From Aquitalea palustris (lineage in GTDB: Bacteria; Pseudomonadota; Gammaproteobacteria; Burkholderiales; Chromobacteriaceae), in NCBI RefSeq assembly GCF_003693445.1, contig NZ_RFAR01000043.1:62001-126000 (forward strand): 64,000 nucleotides of DNA, in the 5' to 3' direction. The number at the start of each line of letters is the position of its first letter. The stretch's first letter is position 1. Shown in pieces: positions 17,979 through 28,400 of this stretch. A program made the translations under genes and the position numbers. The notes beneath the pieces were generated by a model. It made no database searches. It was not told the DNA's origin and worked only from the letters and a program-made list of their open reading frames with translations.

Positions 17979-18015
17979 CAGGATTTTCTGCGGTCAAACA
18001 AGCAAAAGGGCGGCC

Positions 18016-18044
18016 ATTGTAATGCTTTTTTTTTGAGCAGTAAA
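18016..18044 (-). promoter_or_regulatory. sigma-70-type promoter for dusB-fis
   Basis: Minus strand: -35 TTTACT (18039-18044), 17-bp spacer consisting largely of A residues, -10 TACAAT (18016-18021). The dusB ATG is at 17978. Two nearby copies of an A-tract ending in GAGCA on the plus strand could bind a regulator or give an UP-like element. Confidence 0.65.
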
Positions 18045-18124
18045 AACCTTTTTGCTTATTTTTTGAGCAAGGTCGATAGCGAGAAGAAATGGTACAGCCG
18101 GGTACTGCTGGAGGGGTGGGGATT

Positions 18125-18485
18125 GGAAGTCAGCCGATAAGCCGGGTTCTGTCGTTGGACAGTCATTCTTCTAGTACTGCCGTTACCGACAGTCTCAAGC
18201 AACCTACCCGGGGACAACGCGAGCCACGTTAACGCCCCCCTATTTGGTCTTGCTCCTGATGGGGTTTAGCCTGCCGTCCGTGTCGCCACGTCCGCGGTGC
18301 GCTCTTACCGCACCTTTTCACCCTTACCTGTGCTGACAAGTCAGCCATCGGCGGTTCAGCTCTCTGTTCCACTTTCCGTCGCCTCACGGCGCCCGGCCGT
18401 TAGCCGGCATCATGCTCTACGGAGCCCGGACTTTCCTCCCCGCCCCTGCTTGCGCAGCGGCGCGGCGACTGTCTGTCTGACTTCC
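18125..18485 (-). ncRNA. rnpB: RNase P RNA, class A
   Basis: Catalytic RNA of RNase P, which matures tRNA 5' ends. On the minus strand the 5' end GGAAGTCAGACAGACAGTCG and the 3' region GACAGAACCCGGCTTATCGG are both recognisable, and their ends form the P1 helix (GGAAGTCAG with CTGACTTCC). The conserved GGAGGAAAGTCCGGGCTCC block, the AGGGTGAAAAGGTGCGGTAAGAGCGCACCG stretch and the GGGTAGGTTGCTTGAG region are in the right order. Length about 361 nt, typical of bacterial class A. End positions are set from P1 and may be off by a few bases. Confidence 0.96.
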
Positions 18486-18589
18486 AGCCGGCAGTTTACC
18501 TGAAGCAGATCAAACACGCGGCATTTTTTCCTGCAGCGAAATAGCATTCATTTATACTAAGCGGTCATTTTTGCGGGGTTCGTTTAAGA

Positions 18590-21500
18590 ATGGAGCTCAA
18601 TCAGGCCAAGCTGTCGCGCTTGCAGCTGCTTGGCACGCTGGTCATCATTTTCTTGCTGGCATTGACGCTGGCAGGCTATTTCCTGCTGACCAGCTGGACA
18701 GATTTCCATTCGCGTCAGCAACAGATCGAAGGCGATGCCTACCAGCATGCCCGCGACTACCTGCAATCCGCTGGCGATCACACCGCCCTGACCTTGCTGG
18801 CCCTGCGCGATCACTCCACCGACACCCTCAAGCAACAACTGAAAGAACAAGTCGACCAGGCCTACCATGTGGCCGAAGGCATCTGGCAGCGTGAACACCA
18901 GCGTTTGCCGGAAGCGCGGGTCAAGGGACTGATTGTCGAGGCACTACGCCCGCTGCGCTTTTTCGAAGGGCGCGGCTATTTCTTCATCGACACCATGGAC
19001 GGACGCTGCGTCTTGCTGCCCACCGCGCCGGAGCGCGAAGGCAGCTCGCTGCTGGACAACCGCGACGACCATGGCCGCTACATCATGCAAGCGCTGATCG
19101 ACTCGGTCAGCAACCCGGAGCAGCAAGGCTTTACCGCCTATCGCTGGTATCTGCCGGGCAGCCACAACATGTCGGAAAAAGTGGCTTATTCGCGCCAGTT
19201 CACCCCCTATCACTGGGTCATCGGCAGCGGCGAATACATTGCCAATGTCGAGGCCAGTCTGCAGCAACGGGCCATTACCCTGCTCTCCCGCATGCACATG
19301 GGGCGCGATGGTGATGATTTCATGGTGGTGGACGACCAGGGGATTCTGCAGTTTTACCCCGCCGATCCTGCCTTGCAAGGCAGGCATTACCTGGCGCTGC
19401 AACCCGAGCTGCGCAAGCGGGTGCTGGAAGTCCTGCAACTGGGCAAGCGTGGTGGCTTCATGGAGTACGCCGTGCGCGAAGCCGGCAGCGCCAATCCGGT
19501 GGCCCACCTGGCCTATGCCCGCCATTTGCCGGGCTGGGAATGGACCATGGTGACGGCCATGCATATCCAGTCGATTCGCGACGGCAGCGTGCAGGCCCGC
19601 CAGCAACTGGACCAGCAATTGCTGCGCCGTATCGATACCACCCTGCTGATGACCCTGCTGGCCATGGCGAGTGCCGCGCTGTTTTCCTGGTTCTTCGTGC
19701 GCTGGATGAATGCACTGGTGGCGCGCTACCAGCAGGATTTGCGCCAGAGTCATGCCGAGCTGGAAGCCAGCGCCCGCGAGCTGAAGCTCAGCCATTTCAT
19801 GATTGACCACGCCACTGATCTGGTCGCACTGCAAGCGGCCGATGGCCGGCTGGTCTATGCCAATCGCGCGGCACTGGATTGTCTGGGTGCCGAAGCGGCA
19901 GGACAGCAGCAACTGAAAAAACAGCTGTTTGCCCCGGCCGGCGTCAGCCTGCCGCACACCTTCGAAACCCGGCTGCAATGTCGCCAGGGGCATCTGCATC
20001 TGGAAGTGACCCTGACCGGCATCGACTACCACGGTGACAACTATCTGTGCGCCACCGCCCGCGATATCAGCCAGCGTCACCATGCCGACCGCCAGCAGCG
20101 GCTGGCGGCCAAGGTGTTCGAATCCAGCAATGAAGCCATTCTGATTACCGATGCCGATAACCGCATCCTGGCCGTCAACCGCGCCTTCAGCCTGATTACC
20201 GGCTTTGACGAGCAGGAGGTACTGGGGCTGACCCCGGCCCTGCTGGCTTCCGGCCAGCACGATGCCGATTTCTATAGCCGCATGTGGGACAGCCTGGCCA
20301 GACGCGGCCAGTGGTCAGGAGAAATCTGGAATCGCCGTAAAAACGGCGAAGCCTTCCCCGAGTGGCTGAATATCAGTGTGCTGACCGACGAACAGGGCCA
20401 GATCACCCACCACGTGGCGCTGTTTACCGATATCTCCGAGCGCAAGGAACACGAGGCACGCATCCAGCATCTGGCGGAATATGACGCCCTGACCGACCTG
20501 CCCAACCGCATCCTGGTCAACGACCGCCTGCAGCAAGCCATCCGCCTGGCAGAACGCCACGGTGGCCAGCTGGCCGTGCTGTTTGTCGATCTGGATCATT
20601 TCAAGAACATCAACGACACCCTGGGCCACAACAGCGGCGACGAGCTGCTCAAGCAGGTGGCCAGCCGCCTGTGCGGTGCGGTACGCGAACTGGATACCGT
20701 GGGCCGCACCGGTGGCGACGAGTTCGTGCTCATCCTGCCGGCCATCGCCCAGCCGGACGAGGCGGCCCAGGTTGCCGAGCGCATCCTGCGCGCCATGCAG
20801 GCACCGTTTGATATCGATGGCAATGCCCTGGTGGTGGGATGCAGCATCGGCATCAGCCTGCTGCCGGGTGATGGCGATGACATCCAGACCCTGCTGATGA
20901 ATGCCGACCTGGCCATGTACCATGCCAAGGCCCATGGCCGGAATACCTTCCGCTTCTATACCCGCGAAATGAATACCCAGGTGGCAGACCGGCTGCAACT
21001 GGAAAACCGGCTGCGCCGGGCGCTGGAACAGGATGAGCTGTTCCTGTTGTTCCAGCCGCAATACGACATCCACAGCCAGGCGCTGATTGGCTGCGAGGTA
21101 TTGCTGCGCTGGCAGGACCCGGTAGAAGGATTGATCATGCCCGGCCGCTTCATCCCCATTGCGGAAGACAGCGGGCTGATCGTGCCGCTGGGGCGCTGGG
21201 TCATGCGTGAAGCCTGCCTGCAGATGGCACGCTGGCAGGCACAGGGCCTGCAGCTGCCCAAGATCGCCGTCAATGTGTCGGCCCGCCAGCTGGCACGGCT
21301 GGACTTCACCGACGAAGTGCGGGATGCGCTGCAAGAGAGCGGCCTGCCCGGCCATTGTCTGGAAATCGAGGTCACTGAAAGCACCCTGATGGAAGACGCC
21401 GACCTGGCCTCGCGCCAGCTGGCCATCCTCAAGGCCATGGGGGTGCGGCTATCGGTCGATGACTTTGGCACCGGCTACTCCAGCCTGGCCTACCTCAAGC

Positions 21501-21760
21501 GCTTTGCCCCGGACACCATCAAGATCGACCGTTCCTTTGTCTGCGACCTGCCCGGCGACAGCGAAGACGCCGCCATCGTGTCCGCCATCATCCACCTGGC
21601 GCGGGCGCTGGGCATGAGCACGCTGGCCGAAGGCGTGGAAACCGTGGAGCAACGCGACTTCCTACGCCAGCTGGGTTGCGGCGGCCTTCAGGGCTACCTG
21701 CTGGGCAAGCCACAGGACGCCAGCGCCATTGCCCGCCAGCTAGGCGAGCTGGTCAGCTGA
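18590..21760 (+). CDS. membrane Cache-PAS-PAS-GGDEF-EAL cyclic-di-GMP signalling protein
   Basis: 1056 residues. TM1 about 12-33, a large periplasmic sensor of the Cache type with two repeats (RGYFFIDTMDGRCVLLP..., GDDFMVVDDQGILQFYP...; WVIGSGEYI before the second), TM2 about 349-370, a coiled linker, two PAS domains (about 395-490 and 500-620, the second beginning VFESSNEAILITDADNR), GGDEF (intact GGDEF at 708-712, with the RELD inhibitory I-site five residues upstream) and EAL. The EAL motif reads EVL (836-838), a common functional variant; DDFGTGYSS, IKIDRSFV and AEGVET of the active site are intact. Both diguanylate cyclase and phosphodiesterase activities are therefore possible. The gene is monocistronic and its 3' end overlaps the convergent MFS gene by 21 bp. 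Signal unknown. Confidence 0.95.
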   Translation: MELNQAKLSRLQLLGTLVIIFLLALTLAGYFLLTSWTDFHSRQQQIEGDAYQHARDYLQSAGDHTALTLLALRDHSTDTLKQQLKEQVDQAYHVAEGIWQREHQRLPEARVKGLIVEALRPLRFFEGRGYFFIDTMDGRCVLLPTAPEREGSSLLDNRDDHGRYIMQALIDSVSNPEQQGFTAYRWYLPGSHNMSEKVAYSRQFTPYHWVIGSGEYIANVEASLQQRAITLLSRMHMGRDGDDFMVVDDQGILQFYPADPALQGRHYLALQPELRKRVLEVLQLGKRGGFMEYAVREAGSANPVAHLAYARHLPGWEWTMVTAMHIQSIRDGSVQARQQLDQQLLRRIDTTLLMTLLAMASAALFSWFFVRWMNALVARYQQDLRQSHAELEASARELKLSHFMIDHATDLVALQAADGRLVYANRAALDCLGAEAAGQQQLKKQLFAPAGVSLPHTFETRLQCRQGHLHLEVTLTGIDYHGDNYLCATARDISQRHHADRQQRLAAKVFESSNEAILITDADNRILAVNRAFSLITGFDEQEVLGLTPALLASGQHDADFYSRMWDSLARRGQWSGEIWNRRKNGEAFPEWLNISVLTDEQGQITHHVALFTDISERKEHEARIQHLAEYDALTDLPNRILVNDRLQQAIRLAERHGGQLAVLFVDLDHFKNINDTLGHNSGDELLKQVASRLCGAVRELDTVGRTGGDEFVLILPAIAQPDEAAQVAERILRAMQAPFDIDGNALVVGCSIGISLLPGDGDDIQTLLMNADLAMYHAKAHGRNTFRFYTREMNTQVADRLQLENRLRRALEQDELFLLFQPQYDIHSQALIGCEVLLRWQDPVEGLIMPGRFIPIAEDSGLIVPLGRWVMREACLQMARWQAQGLQLPKIAVNVSARQLARLDFTDEVRDALQESGLPGHCLEIEVTESTLMEDADLASRQLAILKAMGVRLSVDDFGTGYSSLAYLKRFAPDTIKIDRSFVCDLPGDSEDAAIVSAIIHLARALGMSTLAEGVETVEQRDFLRQLGCGGLQGYLLGKPQDASAIARQLGELVS

Positions 21761-23155
21761 CAGCCGGCCCTCCGTGCGGGCCAGCTCGGCCGCCTGCGGA
21801 CGCGGTATCAGCAAGGAAGTCAGCCAGGCCAGGCACACAATGCCCAAGCCGGCGAGCATGCCGCTGGCAGCAGCGGGAACGCCCGGCAGCCAGACAGGCA
21901 GCGCAGGCAAGACAGCAAAGCTGAGCCCGGCCCCCAGATTGAAGGCCCCCGCGTTCAGGCCGGGTAACAGCCCCGGATATTGCGGCGGCGACAGCACCAC
22001 GCCCAGGCCATTCAGCATGATATTGGCCGTACCGGCATAAGCCACGCCGGCCAGCACGCAGGCAGCTGCCATCCACCACAGCTTGTACAGGCCCAAAACC
22101 AGCATCAGCACGATGGCCAGCATGCTGCCGGCCAAGCCCAGCCGCAATACCCGGCCATATCCCCATTGCGGCGCCAGCCGCCCCGCCCATGGCCCCACCA
22201 GCCAGCCCACCAGCGCATAGGGGGTCAGCAACAACCAGGAAGCATGATCCGCCGCCAGGCCAAAGCCACTGCCCGCTTGCTGGGCATGCGCCATCACCAG
22301 GCCATTGATGATGGCGAACACGCCGCTCATGGTCAGTATCGTGGTCAGCAGCAAGGCCCAGGTGCTGCGCTGGCGCAGGATATCCAGGGCCACCAGCGGC
22401 TGCGGGCTGTGCTGCTGCCGGCGCAGGAACAGCGCAAAAGCCACTAGCGCCAGCAAAACCATGCCACCGATGCCGCCCCACTGGGCCGGGCCTGGCGAGG
22501 CCGCCAGATTCAGCGCCCACAGCAGGCTGGCCAGCGTCAGCACCAGCCACCCCACGCCGGGCCAGTCCATGGCTGCCCCGGCTGACGGGCGCGACTCGGG
22601 TGCATACCTGGCAACCAGCACACAGGCCACGGCGGCGACGATGGCAATGCACCAGAATACCGCCCGAAAACCGAAGTGGGTCGCCAGTAGCCCTCCGGCA
22701 ATGGCATCGATGCCGGCGATGCCACCATTGACCGCCGTGATCACTCCCATCAGCAGGCCGTAGCGCCGGGGCTCATTCACCTCGTGGTAGAGCATCAGCA
22801 GACAGATCGGCACCACCGGGCCGGCTACCCCCTGGACCAGCCGGGCCAGTTGCAGTACCGCGATGGAAGGTGCCAGTGCTGCCAGTACGCTACCACCCAG
22901 CATGATCAACAACATGCCCAATAACACGCGCCGCCGGCCCAGCATGTCGCCCAGACGGGGCAGAAACAGCGAAAACAGGGCGGCAGCGGTGAAAAAGGCC
23001 GTCTGCGACATGCCTACGGCGGCATCGCTGGCCTGCAATTCGCGGGCGATGGTCACCAGCACCGGGCTGAGCATGCTGGCATTCAGCTGAAACGCGATAC
23101 AGGCGGCCAGCAGCGCTGTCATCAGGCTGGCGATGGAAGGGGCGGACCGGTTCAT
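21740..23155 (-). CDS. MFS transporter
   Basis: 471 residues, almost entirely hydrophobic with 12-14 predicted membrane helices. The loop 2-3 MFS signature GDMLGRRRVLLGM is present and motif-C-like glycine/proline-rich sequence (RLVQGVAGPVVP) follows, which points to the DHA/drug-efflux branch. Its start overlaps the nucleoside hydrolase stop (ATGA), so the two are translationally linked; with the M20 hydrolase upstream this suggests transport of a substrate or product of those enzymes. Substrate unknown. Confidence 0.85.
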   Translation of the reverse strand: MNRSAPSIASLMTALLAACIAFQLNASMLSPVLVTIARELQASDAAVGMSQTAFFTAAALFSLFLPRLGDMLGRRRVLLGMLLIMLGGSVLAALAPSIAVLQLARLVQGVAGPVVPICLLMLYHEVNEPRRYGLLMGVITAVNGGIAGIDAIAGGLLATHFGFRAVFWCIAIVAAVACVLVARYAPESRPSAGAAMDWPGVGWLVLTLASLLWALNLAASPGPAQWGGIGGMVLLALVAFALFLRRQQHSPQPLVALDILRQRSTWALLLTTILTMSGVFAIINGLVMAHAQQAGSGFGLAADHASWLLLTPYALVGWLVGPWAGRLAPQWGYGRVLRLGLAGSMLAIVLMLVLGLYKLWWMAAACVLAGVAYAGTANIMLNGLGVVLSPPQYPGLLPGLNAGAFNLGAGLSFAVLPALPVWLPGVPAAASGMLAGLGIVCLAWLTSLLIPRPQAAELARTEGRLSADQLA

Positions 23156-24096
23156 GACTGCCCCGCGCCGATACGTTGCAAAGCGTCAATGACCATATCC
23201 CAGAAGTAGGCATGGTCCAGCTGTACCGCAACCTGGGTATGGCAGTCTGCTGGCGGCGGCGCACGGAAATCGGCCACGGTCATGCCCAGTGTCAGCGCAC
23301 CCTGTAGCTCCACATCCAGCGGTGCCTTGCGCACGGTCATGACCTGCGGGTCGATGACATAGGCCACGGCACAGGGGTCATGCACCGGCGGAGAGGTAAA
23401 GCCCTGTTCACGGCGGTAGGTCTCGCCAAAGAAGGCCAGCAGTTCCTGCACGAAGCGGGCCGGGGCCGTCCCCAGCGCGGCAATGCGCGCCTGTACATCA
23501 GGGGTGGCCAATGCCTGGTGGGTTAGGTCCAGCCCCACCATGGTGAGCGGCCATGCTGTGTGGAACACGATGTGGGCGGCCTCGGGATCGATCTTGATAT
23601 TGAACTCGGCCACCGCGCTCCAGTTGCCGGTGTGATAGCAACCACCCATCAACACCACCTCGCGCACCCGGCTGGCAATGCGTGGCTCCTTGCGTACCGC
23701 CAGCGCGATATTGCTCAGCGCGCCGGTCGGCACCAGCGTGATCTCCCCCGGCGGGTACTGCATGATCAGCTCGATGATCAGATCCACCGCATGGCGCGGA
23801 TCCAGCTGGCGTCGTGGCGCTGGCAACTGCGGGCCATCCATGCCGCTATCGCCGTGGATGGAGGGCGCCACTTCGATTTCCCGCACCAGTGGACGTGGGC
23901 AACCCGCAGCAATGGGGACCTGGATGCCCGCTATTTCGGCCACGGCCAGCGCATTGCGCGTCACCTTTTCCAGTGTCTGGTTACCGGCGACCGTGGTGAC
24001 CGCCAACAGTTCGATGGCCGGACTGCCGTGTGCCAGCAGCATGGCGATGGCATCATCGTGGCCAGGGTCGCAATCGAGGATGATCTTGCGGGGCAT
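23152..24096 (-). CDS. inosine/uridine-preferring nucleoside hydrolase family protein
   Basis: Hydrolyses the N-glycosidic bond of ribonucleosides. 314 residues with the family hallmark IILDCDPGHDDAIAMLL (Ca2+-binding aspartates), PTGALSNIALA, VVLMGGCYHTGNWS, AEFNIKIDPEAAHIVF and VHDPCAVAYVIDP. RihA/RihB/IunH-like; the true substrate cannot be set from sequence. Lies between the M20 amidohydrolase (92 bp upstream) and the MFS gene (4-bp overlap). Confidence 0.93.
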   Translation of the reverse strand: MPRKIILDCDPGHDDAIAMLLAHGSPAIELLAVTTVAGNQTLEKVTRNALAVAEIAGIQVPIAAGCPRPLVREIEVAPSIHGDSGMDGPQLPAPRRQLDPRHAVDLIIELIMQYPPGEITLVPTGALSNIALAVRKEPRIASRVREVVLMGGCYHTGNWSAVAEFNIKIDPEAAHIVFHTAWPLTMVGLDLTHQALATPDVQARIAALGTAPARFVQELLAFFGETYRREQGFTSPPVHDPCAVAYVIDPQVMTVRKAPLDVELQGALTLGMTVADFRAPPPADCHTQVAVQLDHAYFWDMVIDALQRIGAGQS

Positions 24097-24188
24097 GGGG
24101 TGTCCTTATGCGGGCGATGAAAACAGGGCTGCCATTGTGAACCGGCGACCAGCCCGGTGAATGCTGGCGCAAACGCCAGTTTCCACCA

Positions 24189-25385
24189 TCAATCCGCCGT
24201 GGCGGCCGTGGCCGGCCCCAGCCAGTGTTCCACCAGCCGTACCCAGAAACTGGCGGCCAGCGGCAAGGCCTGGTCGTTGAAGTCATAACCGGGGTTGTGC
24301 ACCATGCAGCCGCCCTCACCATCGCCATTGCCGACAATGAAGTAGCAGCCGGGCACCTGCTCCAGCCAATAGGCAAAGTCCTCGCTGCCGGTCAGCGGCT
24401 CCAGATCGCGGATAACGTTGTGTTCACCCAGCCACTCGCTTGCCAGCAACATGGCCTGCTGGGTGATGACATCATCGTTGACCAGTACCGGGTAGCCATG
24501 CTGAAACCGCACCTCGGCCCGCGCGCCGAAACCGGCGGCATGCTGCTCGGCCAGTTGGTGGATACGCTGGTGCAGCAGCTCACGCACGGCCGGATTCAGC
24601 GCGCGTACGGTGAGGCGCAATTCGGCGCTGGCAGGAATCACATTGGCAGCATCACCGGCCAGAATGGCCCCCACGGTGAGTACGGCGGTTTCCAGCGGTG
24701 GCACATTGCGCGAGACGATGGTCTGCAATGCCAGCACCAGCGAGGCGGCCACCACCACCGGGTCGACGGCACGTTGTGGCATCGCGCCATGGCCACCCGT
24801 GCCGTGGATCAGAATGGTGATGGTATCGGTGGAGGCCATGAAGGCACCGGCACGGAAACCCAGCTTGCCCAGCGGGATGCCCGGCATATTGTGCAGGGCG
24901 AAGATGGCATCGCAGGGAAAGCGCTGAAACAGCCCCTCATCCAGCATGCGCTTGGCTCCGGAGCCGCCATGACCCTCCTCCGCCGGCTGGAAAATCAGGT
25001 GCAGGGTGCCGGCAAAACGCCGGCTGTGTGCCAGCTCGCAAGCGGCGGCCAGCAGGATGGCGGTGTGGCCATCGTGGCCGCAGGCATGCATCTTGCCATC
25101 GATACGGCTGGCCCAGGGCAGGCCGGTTTCCTCCTGGATGGGCAGGGCGTCCATATCGGCCCGCAGACCAATGGTCCGCCCGCGACCGCAATGCAGTGTC
25201 GCCACCACCCCGGTGCCGCCTATGCCCTCGGTGAGCTGGTAGCCCCACTCTTGCAGCTTTTCCATCACCAGCCGCCGGGTATTGAATTCCTCGAAACCCA
25301 GTTCGGGATGGGCATGCAGCTGGTGGCGCAGGGCCACCATTTCATCGTTGATACGCAGGATGCCGGGCAGGATGGCGCTGTGCAT
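24189..25385 (-). CDS. M20 family amidohydrolase (hippurate hydrolase / N-acyl amino acid amidohydrolase type)
   Basis: 398-residue metallopeptidase of the M20D group cleaving N-acyl amino acids or similar amides. Motifs: LRHQLHAHPELGFEEFNT, GLRADMDALPIQEETGLPW, MHACGHDGHTAILLAAA (metal ligands), FQPAEEGHGG (catalytic Glu), GHGAMPQRAVDPV (dimerisation domain) and LTGSEDFAYW with MVHNPGYDFND at the end. First gene of the putative amidohydrolase-nucleoside hydrolase-MFS operon. No signal peptide; cytoplasmic. Confidence 0.93.
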   Translation of the reverse strand: MHSAILPGILRINDEMVALRHQLHAHPELGFEEFNTRRLVMEKLQEWGYQLTEGIGGTGVVATLHCGRGRTIGLRADMDALPIQEETGLPWASRIDGKMHACGHDGHTAILLAAACELAHSRRFAGTLHLIFQPAEEGHGGSGAKRMLDEGLFQRFPCDAIFALHNMPGIPLGKLGFRAGAFMASTDTITILIHGTGGHGAMPQRAVDPVVVAASLVLALQTIVSRNVPPLETAVLTVGAILAGDAANVIPASAELRLTVRALNPAVRELLHQRIHQLAEQHAAGFGARAEVRFQHGYPVLVNDDVITQQAMLLASEWLGEHNVIRDLEPLTGSEDFAYWLEQVPGCYFIVGNGDGEGGCMVHNPGYDFNDQALPLAASFWVRLVEHWLGPATAATAD

Positions 25386-25489
25386 GGAAACAGTCTCCGC
25401 AATCAGGAACAGGACTGCAAAGACTGGGAGAAAACTGCTGGCGGGCGATACCGGGACAAAGTGCAGGGCTGCCCGCCAGCAGTGGGTAG

Positions 25490-28400
25490 CTAATCGAAGC
25501 GCAGGGTGTAGCGCGACTCCACCGAGGTATTGGTGCCGGCACGCAAGACCATGGACCAGCCCTTGCTCAGCTGGTAGGCCAGCTTGACCGCCTGATCCGC
25601 GCTGGTCACGCCATATTCGTAACCCAGGTAGAGTTCGCGGGTGAGCTGGCGCCCCACCGTCACCACCTGCTCGGCCGGGCTTACCGTACCATTAGCCAGG
25701 GTTCTTTCCTTGCGGCTGGCCAGCCCCAGCTCGTCGAACAGGCCAACCTGATCATTGATGGAACCGGCCAGCATCATGCCGGCGGAAGCCGCCAGCGCAG
25801 CATCGTCGCGGTCGCCGCTGGCGGCATGGCCCAGCACCAGCCAGGACAGCTTGTCCTTTTCCGACATCGATTCATCAGCCACCAGCCGGATGCGCGGCGC
25901 GGCCACGCTGCCAGAGACCTCTACACCAGCCCCCACCGGCGACAGGTGACGCTTGGCCACGACATTCAGCACCGGATTGTCCAGCGGGCCGACAAAACTG
26001 ATGATGCCTTGTTCGATGTCCAGATCCTGGCCATACGCCTTGTAGCGCCCCTTCACTACCCGGACCTGTCCGCGCGCGCCCGGCGGCATGCCCGGATTGG
26101 CCGTGACCTTGACCACGCCGGTCAGCTCCACGTCCAGACCCTGGCCGACCAGGCGGAAACGCTCGCCCAGATCAAGATCCAGCGCCACGGTGAGCGGCAG
26201 GCTGGCAAAGGCTGACGGCTCGGCAGTCTCTCGCCCCTTGACCACCACGTCATCGCTCAGGCTGGGCGCACCGGTCTTGGGCAGGTCGATACGGCCCTGA
26301 TCGGCACGAATACGGCCAGTCAGCGAAATTTTCCGGTCCACCATGCTCAGTTCGGTGCTGCCGGACACCACCAGCTTGCGGCTGGGCTTATCGAACACAC
26401 TGAACTTGTCCAGCGTGACCCGCACTCTGGCATCCGGGCCGGCTTCTTTCATATCCAGACTACCGCTGGCGCTGACTTCGCCCTGGCCACCGGCAAAACG
26501 CAGTTTGTCGAGAATCAGGCTGCGGCCACTCAGTCTGGCCTGCAGCACACCGTCTCCCAACCGGATACCGGTTTTGTGGTCGGCCAGCAGCAGCTTGCTA
26601 CCCAGGATGGAACCCTGCGCTTGCAACTGCCCTAATGGCCCAGCCAGCGCCAGATTGGCCGACAGCTGGCCGGACAGTTCGAGCGAGGGTGATGACAGCT
26701 GCGCCAGGGCCGCCAATGACGGCAGTGACAACGAGGCGGTGGCTGCCAGCGGGGTGCGGCTATCGATCACCCCGCCATTCCACGGCAGGCTGCCCTTGCC
26801 TGTCAGCTGGGCATAGCGGCTGTCGATGTCGGTGTCGAACAACAGGCTGCCTCCGTCAAAATGCAGCTTGAGCTGCGCAGCCTTCAGGCCCAGTGCGGCA
26901 GGACGTCCGGCCTCGGCCGGCAGGCTGATGTCGCCGGCCACGCGTTTCAGCCAGAGCTGGCCTTGCGGCCGATTACCGTTCAGCTTCAGATCCCAGCCAC
27001 TATCCAGCAGCAGATTCTGCTCGACCGGCAGCTGCAGCAGCGGGGCCAGTTCGGCGAGCCGCAAGCCCTCGGCATGTCCGCGCGTGCTCAGGTCGCCATT
27101 GCTGCTACGGGTCAGCTCGCTCAGGCTCAGGCTGCCACCCAGTAGCGCGAGCCGGGTACTCCCCAGTTTGATGCGTGCCGCCCCCGCTTCCAGTGCCAGC
27201 GGGGTTTGCAGGCTCAGTCCGGGCTTGCCAGTGATCTCCAGCCGCTCCAGCACGCCTTGCCACTGGCCACTATTGACCGGCAGACCACCACTGGCCGCCA
27301 GCTGTACACCATAGGGGCGGCCATCCAGCCGTAATCGTCCATCCAGCTGCAGGTGATGGCGAGTGCGGGTGCCACTGCCCTGCGCCCGCAGTTGCTCGGC
27401 ACTGAAACTGCCGGCCTGCAGCTTGTCCGCCGCCAGTTGCAAACGGAAAGGACTGCTGGGGTCGGCCTTGATGTCGCCGTCCAGGCTCAGGCTCTGTACT
27501 GCCAGATTACCAGGCAGGCGCAGCCGCTCGGCGCGCAGGCTGGCGCTAAGCAGCGGCACCTTGGGAGTCCCGGCCAGTTCGGCCTGACCCTTGATCACGC
27601 CGGAGAAATCCCGTCCCAGTAGCGCCAGATTGGGAGCATCGATCAACAGCTTGAGTTTGTCGCCGGGCGCACCATAGGCACCGCTGGCCTGCAGCCGGTT
27701 GCTGGCCAGCCTGAGGTCGGCCGCCAGCTGGCGCACACGCTGCCCCTGCCAGTCGGTACTGAGCTGGCCGGACAGCGCAGCACCGGACAGCCGGCTGGGG
27801 GCGAACTGCAGTCCCAGCTTGCCGCTGAGCGGCTCTGCCAGCTGACCGCTGGCCTTGATGGCCGCATTCAGTTCGCCAACCGGCAAACCGGCTTGCAAGC
27901 GGGAAGGATCAGCCTTGAGCAATTTGCCTTCCAGCTGGTATTCCTGCCGTCCCTCCAGCCCCAGCTGCCCACTGAGCGCCACCTTGCCGGCACCGGCAGT
28001 CAGATCAAGCTGGCGCAGCAGCAGCACCTTGCCGCCTGCTGCCTGCTGAAAGCCCACAGCGGTCTGCAATTGCAGGGTCTTGCCATACAGGCTGGCCTTG
28101 ATGTCGGGTCCGCTGAGTGCGCCGACCACCCGTGCCGTGCCCTTGATGACATCATCCGGCGCAGCCTCATGCAGGGTACGCAGGCCGATATTGTGCAGCA
28201 GCGCCACGATGTCCAGCGAGTTGTGCTCGACCTTGCCGGTGAGGTTGAGCTGACCACCGCCCAGTTGGGCCATCAGCTTGTCCAGATGCAGTGCTTTTTC
28301 GTCGGCGCGGAACTCACCCACCAGCAGCGACAAGGGGAGCTGGCTGGCTGACAGCGGGCCGGGCTGGCTGTTGAGCAGGGACAGCCCGCCCTTGATGCGT

